Of a stretch of DNA of 64,000 nucleotides, positions 59,184 to 64,000 are shown one piece after another. This DNA comes from Dyadobacter bucti (lineage in GTDB: Bacteria > Bacteroidota > Bacteroidia > Cytophagales > Spirosomataceae). The stretch lies in assembly GCF_005869225.1 (NCBI RefSeq), contig NZ_SWFP01000008.1, positions 186,001-250,000 of the forward strand, given 5' to 3'. The position numbers and the translations under genes were made by a program. Each line of letters begins with the position of its first letter. Within the stretch, counting starts at the first letter, position 1. The notes under the pieces are model-generated. The model was not told the DNA's origin and ran no database searches. It saw only the letters and a list, made by a program, of their open reading frames with translations.

Positions 59184-60239
59184 ATGAGTGCGCCGCTAAT
59201 ATCAGGAATTCAACAAGTTGGAATTGGTGTTCAGAATGCACCTGAGGCCTGGCAATGGTACCGCCGTATCCTGGGCTTCGACGTGCCTGTTTTCGATGAA
59301 AAGGCCGAAGCGCCTCTGATGACTCCTTATACAGGCGGAGCTGTACACGCCCGTCATGCGATCCTGGCGATTAACCTCGCTGGCGGTGGCGGTCTTGAAA
59401 TATGGTCTTTTACCAGCCGCACTTCCCAGCCCGCCAATTTCAAAACCGAACCCGGAGACCTGGGTATCAATGCAATCCGGTTCAAATCGCCGGATGTAAA
59501 AAAGGCGCACGAATGGCTCAAAAGCCAATCCAAGGAAGCAGTAGGCCCTTTGGTTGCCCTACCCGAGGGCGAAGGTTTCTGGGGAACCGATCCTTATGGC
59601 AACACATTCCAGATCACTGGTGACGCATCCTGGTTCCAAAAAACAGGCAAACCGGTAGGAGGGGTTGCCGGCGTTGTGGTAGGTGTGACGGATGTCGACA
59701 AATCCCTTGTTTTCTATAAAAACCTGTTGCAGCCGCTCGAAGTTGTTTATGATAAAACCGGCGTCTTCGAAGACTTGCCAACATCTATTCCGGGTCAGCG
59801 TTTCAGACGAGTATTGTTGAGAAAAAGCTTTACTCCGGAGGGTGCATTCAGCAAACTGCTTGGTGATGTTCAGATTGAGCTGATACAAGCGCTCGACCGT
59901 ACGCCCAAGAAGATATTTGAAAACCGTTTCTGGGGTGACTGCGGCTATATCCACCTTTGTTTTGATACGCTTGATATGGATACGCTCAAGACCAAGCTCC
60001 AGGCCCAGGGATATCCTTTTACCATTGACAGTGAAAAGTCATTCGGAATGGAATCTGCGGCAGGCCGTTTTGCTTATCTGGAAGATCCTGATGGTACTTT
60101 GATCGAACTGGTGGAAACCCACAAACTGCCAATCCTGAAAAAAATCGGCTGGTTTCTTGATATACAAAAAAGGAAACACCAGCGTCCGCTACCCGACTGG
60201 ATGCTGAAAATGATGAGACTGAACAGGGTTAAGGATTAA
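59184..60239 (+). CDS. VOC-family protein with two glyoxalase-like domains
   Basis: A 351-residue protein with two vicinal-oxygen-chelate domains, roughly 1-155 and 160-325. Domain one begins IQQVGIGVQNAPEAWQWYRRILGF. Domain two begins VGGVAGVVVGVTDVDKSLVFYKNLL and ends with the metal-ligand-like YLEDPDGTLIELVE. Candidate metal ligands are His in YIHLCFDTLDMD and Glu near the end. Such proteins include dioxygenases and lyases; nothing in the context defines the substrate. The C-terminal tail (LDIQKRKHQRPLPDWML) is basic. Its end overlaps the convergent acyltransferase gene by 4 bp. Confidence 0.75.
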   Translation: MSAPLISGIQQVGIGVQNAPEAWQWYRRILGFDVPVFDEKAEAPLMTPYTGGAVHARHAILAINLAGGGGLEIWSFTSRTSQPANFKTEPGDLGINAIRFKSPDVKKAHEWLKSQSKEAVGPLVALPEGEGFWGTDPYGNTFQITGDASWFQKTGKPVGGVAGVVVGVTDVDKSLVFYKNLLQPLEVVYDKTGVFEDLPTSIPGQRFRRVLLRKSFTPEGAFSKLLGDVQIELIQALDRTPKKIFENRFWGDCGYIHLCFDTLDMDTLKTKLQAQGYPFTIDSEKSFGMESAAGRFAYLEDPDGTLIELVETHKLPILKKIGWFLDIQKRKHQRPLPDWMLKMMRLNRVKD

Positions 60240-61216
60240 TTGTACCTCGCCCCAAACCAAGCTAATACCGGCAGCACGAAAAATAACGCGATCCCAGCCT
60301 GCCAGCCAGCAAAAACACCAAGTATAATAGACAGCAGCGTTACAATGATGGGATAAATATAGACCAGCAAGCCAAAAAGCACTGAATCATAAAATACCGA
60401 TCTGCCCGTCAGCTTCGCGGTTTTCTTTACAAAAAATGAATACAATGGCCGGTGAATGGATCTGCCCAACCAGCCGATTGCCTTTAACAATGCGCTGCTG
60501 GTATGGGGAGCGTCACAATTCCCAAAAAATGCATTTAGCCTGGTTTGATGCTCTTCTCGCGGCAAGTCCGCAGGTATGGTCAGGATTTCGGCATTCATGC
60601 GCAGGTCCAGGATTTCATTGAATTCGCGCAGCCATTTTTCATATTCCAGCGGGCTCGTCCCGATTTCCTCCTTATTGATTTCTTGGCCAAAACGCAGGAA
60701 AACCCTTTTACCCGGCCCTCTGAAATGTTCATAATTGAGTCCGGTCGGGATCACTTTCATATCATTCAGAGCATCATCACCATACCAGGTCTGGTAAGCC
60801 ATGCGCGCTGTACCTTTTCCAAGCGGACGCAATTTCCATTCATTCACACAAATCCCCTCCGAAAAAACTACCACTGCATCGCCTTTTTTGAGTGCATCGT
60901 GGCTTTCTCGGGTGGTAACATCATGATTTTTCACATTGTGCCTTCCTTCAGAGCCACGAAAAACGGGTATCAGCTTGATCTGCCGAAGCCAGAAAGCAGC
61001 CGAAGGCTTTTTGAAAACGTCGCCCCGGGTGAGGGTATGGATCGGCTGTTGCAGGACGGAACCGATAACAACCGCATCAAAGAACGAATCGGGATGGTTA
61101 GAAGCTAAAAGCAGTGGCTTTCCGACAGGCAGTTTATCAAGATTGGCAACGCAAAGCTTTTTTAAATAAATAGGCAATGCAAAGCGGATCAGGAAACGGG
61201 AGAAATAGTAAAACAA
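60236..61216 (-). CDS. 1-acyl-glycerol-3-phosphate acyltransferase-like protein (PlsC family)
   Basis: A 326-residue membrane-associated acyltransferase. The catalytic block is LLASNHPDSFFDAVVIG. The His and Asp are separated by five residues (HPDSFFD) instead of the usual HX4D, a variant known in some Bacteroidota relatives. Later motifs are IPVFRG and VVVFSEGICVNEWKL (an EG[ILV]C-like FPEG block). Two or three hydrophobic helices lie at the C-terminus (about 270-320). It probably adds an acyl chain to a lipid, but the acceptor is not certain. Confidence 0.82.
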   Translation of the reverse strand: MFYYFSRFLIRFALPIYLKKLCVANLDKLPVGKPLLLASNHPDSFFDAVVIGSVLQQPIHTLTRGDVFKKPSAAFWLRQIKLIPVFRGSEGRHNVKNHDVTTRESHDALKKGDAVVVFSEGICVNEWKLRPLGKGTARMAYQTWYGDDALNDMKVIPTGLNYEHFRGPGKRVFLRFGQEINKEEIGTSPLEYEKWLREFNEILDLRMNAEILTIPADLPREEHQTRLNAFFGNCDAPHTSSALLKAIGWLGRSIHRPLYSFFVKKTAKLTGRSVFYDSVLFGLLVYIYPIIVTLLSIILGVFAGWQAGIALFFVLPVLAWFGARYN

Positions 61217-61300
61217 AATATAACTGGTAAGTTTGACGCAAAATTATTTATTATTTTCGATCCATACACCCGTTTCCGCGTTCAACTTCTTTGAAGTTGT

Positions 61301-61308
61301 TACCTTTG
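61301..61308 (+). promoter_or_regulatory. Putative -7 element before the APH-like kinase gene
   Basis: TACCTTTG, a full TAnnTTTG match, 63 bp before the start codon. No TTG at the right spacing. Confidence 0.4.
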
Positions 61309-61371
61309 AAGCAGTTTCAACTTTCGCAGGAGAACACATCGGCGTCCTGCAAGGCCTAATGAAGATCAATA

Positions 61372-62412
61372 ATGCGTTTAAAAGATTATCCCGAAATTAT
61401 CCGTACGGCCTGGGCAGGGTTTGATAATTCTATCGGTGTGAAATTTGTTGAGGATATCAGTGCCAAAGTATCAACCAATCACGTTTTCAGGGTCACACTC
61501 GACAATGATGATAAAGTAATTGCCAAGCTTTCCTATTTCGGAAAATACGAGCATTTCAAAGAGGATCACCGCATTATCCAGACGCTGGCCAACAACCTCC
61601 TGTTTCCTTATGAAAACGTTCTGGCGAGGTCTCTTATGAAAAACAATCAGGTTTATACCTATCGTTATCAGGAGGATTTTGTCGATACCTGGGTAGTTTT
61701 TTACAATCCGATCCGGGCTATGAACCGCATGCCCCGCAGATTGAATGAGGATCAGATCAGGAAACTGGGGACGGAAGCCGCCAAGTTTCATCAGGCGTGT
61801 TTCAGGGCAGGAAAATCCATTCCGAAATCTTCCAAAAACCTGCGCACAGACATACAGCATCTCCTGGATATTCTTGAAACCGATACCGGGAAATACGAAC
61901 ATCGCGGTTACATCCAAACCCTGAAAAGACAATGCGATATTTTCATGAAAAATATCCAGCGGCTGAATGTAAGTTCATTCGACCTGATGCCCGTTTTTGT
62001 GGACTGGAATATCGGTAACTTTTCTGTGACCGAAGATCTGAAATTTTATTCACGTTGGGATTACGACTGGTTCAGGGTGTCGTCCAGGATCATGGATTTC
62101 TATTTTTTCAGTCGGGTCGTTTCCAATGTCGGTGACCGTACGGTTTTCAGTTATCTGATGGGGCCGCTGATGGAAGACCGTTTTATGATATTTCTTCAGG
62201 AGTATCATAAAGTATATCCTTTGACTGAGAAAGAAGTACGTTTTATGAAGGAAGCCTACCGTTTCTTTATCTTGAACTATGTGATCAAATACGGTAAGTA
62301 TTTCTTTCACAGATCCTATTGCACCAAATTGCAAAAGGAGGCTTACGAGCTTTATTTTCCTTCCATCGACGGTTTCGATGCAGAAAAAATCCTTAGAATA
62401 TTAAAAATATAG
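61372..62412 (+). CDS. Aminoglycoside phosphotransferase-like kinase
   Basis: A 346-residue protein with the fold of choline/aminoglycoside kinases. A Lys in KVIAKLSYFGKYEHFKEDHR could bind ATP. The region KLGTEAAKFHQACF is typical of the linker to the C-lobe. The catalytic loop reads VFVDWNIGNFSV (usual form HxDxxxxN), so the first His is Val while Asp and Asn remain. The metal-binding Asp follows in SRWDYDWFRV. It has an intact frame, so it may still be active or a specialised binder. A HAD phosphatase starts 45 bp downstream, which suggests cotranscription. Substrate unknown; I see no reason to call it a resistance gene. Confidence 0.7.
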   Translation: MRLKDYPEIIRTAWAGFDNSIGVKFVEDISAKVSTNHVFRVTLDNDDKVIAKLSYFGKYEHFKEDHRIIQTLANNLLFPYENVLARSLMKNNQVYTYRYQEDFVDTWVVFYNPIRAMNRMPRRLNEDQIRKLGTEAAKFHQACFRAGKSIPKSSKNLRTDIQHLLDILETDTGKYEHRGYIQTLKRQCDIFMKNIQRLNVSSFDLMPVFVDWNIGNFSVTEDLKFYSRWDYDWFRVSSRIMDFYFFSRVVSNVGDRTVFSYLMGPLMEDRFMIFLQEYHKVYPLTEKEVRFMKEAYRFFILNYVIKYGKYFFHRSYCTKLQKEAYELYFPSIDGFDAEKILRILKI

Positions 62413-62457
62413 GGACAACATCAGATATCCCTCTTTTTACTCCAAGACACCAGCCCT

Positions 62458-63306
62458 ATGATATTAGACAATTTTAAATCTGTTTTGTCAAGATATGAAG
62501 TTATTTTCTTTGATGCTTTTGGTGTTTTAAAAACATATAATGGCCTGATTCCGGGCATTGAAAATACCTTTGCCTACCTCCGGGAGAATGGCAAAGATTT
62601 TTATGTGGTCACCAATGATGCTTCCCGCAGCCCCGAGCAGCTTGCAGAATCCTATGTACGGCTGGGCATCGACGATGTTACACCCGATCGCATTATTTCA
62701 TCGGGTATGCTGGCCCGCGAATACCTTGATTTGAAAGTAAGAAAAGGGATTGTTGCTTATCTCGGAACCGATAATTCCGCACATTACATCGCCACACAAG
62801 ACCTGAAAACGCTATCGATCAGAGAGCTGGACCTGAATTCCGTAGCTGATGTAAACGCGTTGGTATTTCTGGACGATGAAGGTTTTGACTGGAATACAGA
62901 CCTGACCAAAACGCTCAACCTGCTCAGAAAAAGGAATATTCCTGTAATTGTCGCCAATACGGACAAAACTTACCCCGCGTCCAAAAGCCGTTTATCCATA
63001 GCCGTTGGCGCCTTGGCCAAAATGGTGGAAGATACTATCGGCAGACAATTCATACGATTTGGAAAGCCGGATCCTCAGATGTTCATTTTTGCGTACCAGC
63101 ACATCAAAAATTATCCCAATGTCAGCAAACGGGATATTCTCATGGTAGGAGATACCCTCCACACCGACATTTTGGGCGGGAACAAGTTCGGGCTTGATAC
63201 TGCCCTGGTATTAACCGGTAATACCCAGGCAGAAGATGCGGAAGTCCGGATCAGAAGTACAGGTATTATCCCGACGTACATTTGTGTATCCGCAGTGGTG
63301 GAATGA
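62458..63306 (+). CDS. HAD-superfamily phosphatase, NagD-like
   Basis: A 282-residue hydrolase of the HAD IIA group. Motif I is FDAFGVL (nucleophile Asp19, with Phe at 21 where many HADs have the second Asp). Motif II is VVTNDAS. The Lys of motif III is in FGKPDPQMF. Motif IV is MVGDTLHTDILGG. The cap lies between motifs II and III, as in NagD and 4-nitrophenylphosphatases. It would remove phosphate from a small phosphorylated compound, possibly the product of the upstream kinase-like protein, which is speculation. Confidence 0.83.
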   Translation: MILDNFKSVLSRYEVIFFDAFGVLKTYNGLIPGIENTFAYLRENGKDFYVVTNDASRSPEQLAESYVRLGIDDVTPDRIISSGMLAREYLDLKVRKGIVAYLGTDNSAHYIATQDLKTLSIRELDLNSVADVNALVFLDDEGFDWNTDLTKTLNLLRKRNIPVIVANTDKTYPASKSRLSIAVGALAKMVEDTIGRQFIRFGKPDPQMFIFAYQHIKNYPNVSKRDILMVGDTLHTDILGGNKFGLDTALVLTGNTQAEDAEVRIRSTGIIPTYICVSAVVE

Positions 63307-63370
63307 TATCTAGCGGCATCCGGTTATGAAATGCGTGGCAAAGGACAAAAAATGATATGTTGAGCATTCC

Positions 63371-64000
63371 TCAGGGAAATGCGATATAGTACTCTTTTAC
63401 CCGCTGCGCCTCCTGCTCCGATTCTTTCGTTTTTCCTGTCTGCATTAAAATCCTGGCACGATTTGCGTGACAGCGAGCAGCAACATAGGAGTCGGGAAAT
63501 GAGCGGGCAGACCTAGTAAAAAGTTCGTATGCTTGCTGTAAGGAAGTTGAATCCTTTCGTTTTATCAACTTTTCGCCTTCCATAAAATCCTGCTTCCAAC
63601 GCTTGGCGATAGGAGTCATGCGTTCGGCTTCCTGGAAAACCTTGAACGCGGGGATAACCGGTACGATGGAGTTTTTAGGCTGTATTTTTTCGATTGGTTT
63701 TGAGAAAAAAACTTCGAGGGCCTCCGCATATGCACTGGCTTCTTTTTCATTGTAATCCGGCAACTTTAAACGCTGCTCTTCCTGTGCATTTGTAAAAAAC
63801 GACGCTTCTGCGAGAATCGCCGGGATACCATAAGTATTACGCAAAACCGACGCGCCCAACTCGGCAAAAACCGTAAAATCGGAAACGACGGAAACCGGTG
63901 TTTTACTTTTATACAAATGCTTCAGCAAACGGGAAGCCAATGCTTTTCCCAATGCAACACTCGCCTGATTTTCAGATCCGTTACCATGAAAATAAATAAT
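63371..64000 (-). CDS. N-acetylmuramoyl-L-alanine amidase (partial, N-terminus outside the window)
   Basis: The 3' part of a minus-strand gene; the frame stays open to the edge of the window, so the N-terminus is missing. Visible residues include an IYFHGNGSENQAS segment, then ALGKALASRLLKHLY, and the catalytic-end motif AILAEASFFTNAQEEQRL, similar to the PAVLVEGGFISN block of Ami_3 (amidase_3) zinc amidases. These cut peptidoglycan between sugar and peptide. A tail of about 100 residues with short helical repeats (AYELFTRSARSFPDSYVAARCHAN) looks TPR-like. A TTG at 63952 is not the start, since coding continues upstream. Confidence 0.75.
   Translation of the reverse strand: MIYFHGNGSENQASVALGKALASRLLKHLYKSKTPVSVVSDFTVFAELGASVLRNTYGIPAILAEASFFTNAQEEQRLKLPDYNEKEASAYAEALEVFFSKPIEKIQPKNSIVPVIPAFKVFQEAERMTPIAKRWKQDFMEGEKLIKRKDSTSLQQAYELFTRSARSFPDSYVAARCHANRARILMQTGKTKESEQEAQRVKEYYIAFP

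Noticed and set aside
1..64000. CRISPR arrays, tRNA or rRNA genes, prophage or complete insertion sequences
   Set aside because: None was recognised on reading both strands; the short phased repeats lack spacers and the only transposase trace is a fragment.

Overview
The window looks like a chromosome segment of a member of the Bacteroidota, most likely order Cytophagales and close to Dyadobacter/Spirosoma. The genus is an inference. The evidence is: a secreted protein with a type IX secretion sorting domain; a long (1115 aa) SecA; a bacillithiol ligase (BshC); many lipoproteins with a Cys lipobox; almost no Shine-Dalgarno sequences; and repeated matches to the Bacteroidota promoter (TTG, about 19-22 bp, TAnnTTTG). 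No rRNA, tRNA or CRISPR array was seen. The genes are mostly housekeeping, in short operons on both strands.

Layout. 0-8.4 kb: repeat lipoprotein, class IV aminotransferase, polyprenyl synthase, rhomboid protease, phosphatidylserine decarboxylase, secA, PspC protein. 8.4-16.7 kb: thiolase (fadA), a three-gene glycan cluster (GT2, GT4, secreted glycosidase-like protein) and a long acyl-CoA dehydrogenase (fadE). 16.9-22.4 kb: bshC, a sigma/anti-sigma/DUF4097 operon, ispH. 22.5-30.3 kb: a giant alpha-2-macroglobulin lipoprotein, glpF, purB. 30.4-33.5 kb: B12-dependent ribonucleotide reductase, followed by a stretch holding a decayed REP-associated transposase. 33.5-37.7 kb: a five-gene haem uptake operon. 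37.9-45.5 kb: dicarboxylate symporter, orphan DUF433 antitoxin-like gene, M3 peptidase, small lipoprotein, and an epimerase/GT2/GT39-like cluster. 45.5-50.5 kb: Rrf2 regulator, marR-fadN operon, thioredoxin-like lipoprotein. 50.6-57.1 kb: a partial division and cell-wall cluster (rsmH-ftsL-ftsI-murE-mraY). 57.2-64 kb: DUF4136 lipoprotein, aroB, double VOC protein, acyltransferase, APH-like kinase, HAD phosphatase and a partial amidase.

Three things stand out. First, a near-identical 14-bp palindrome (GTATGC-NN-GCATAC) lies upstream of fadA, fadE and the marR-fadN operon. It ties three loci spread over 41 kb into one beta-oxidation regulon, presumably controlled by the MarR protein. Second, two intergenic elements, each inside an operon, consist of GTCAG/GTCAT units spaced exactly 10 bp apart, followed by ATGAC units in the opposite orientation with the same phase. 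Third, two REP-like hairpins built on TGAGCG...TCGAAG occur, with a decayed RAYT-type transposase fragment nearby; one hairpin sits exactly where the cell-wall cluster breaks off.

All assignments come from reading the sequence and from family knowledge. No database search was run.
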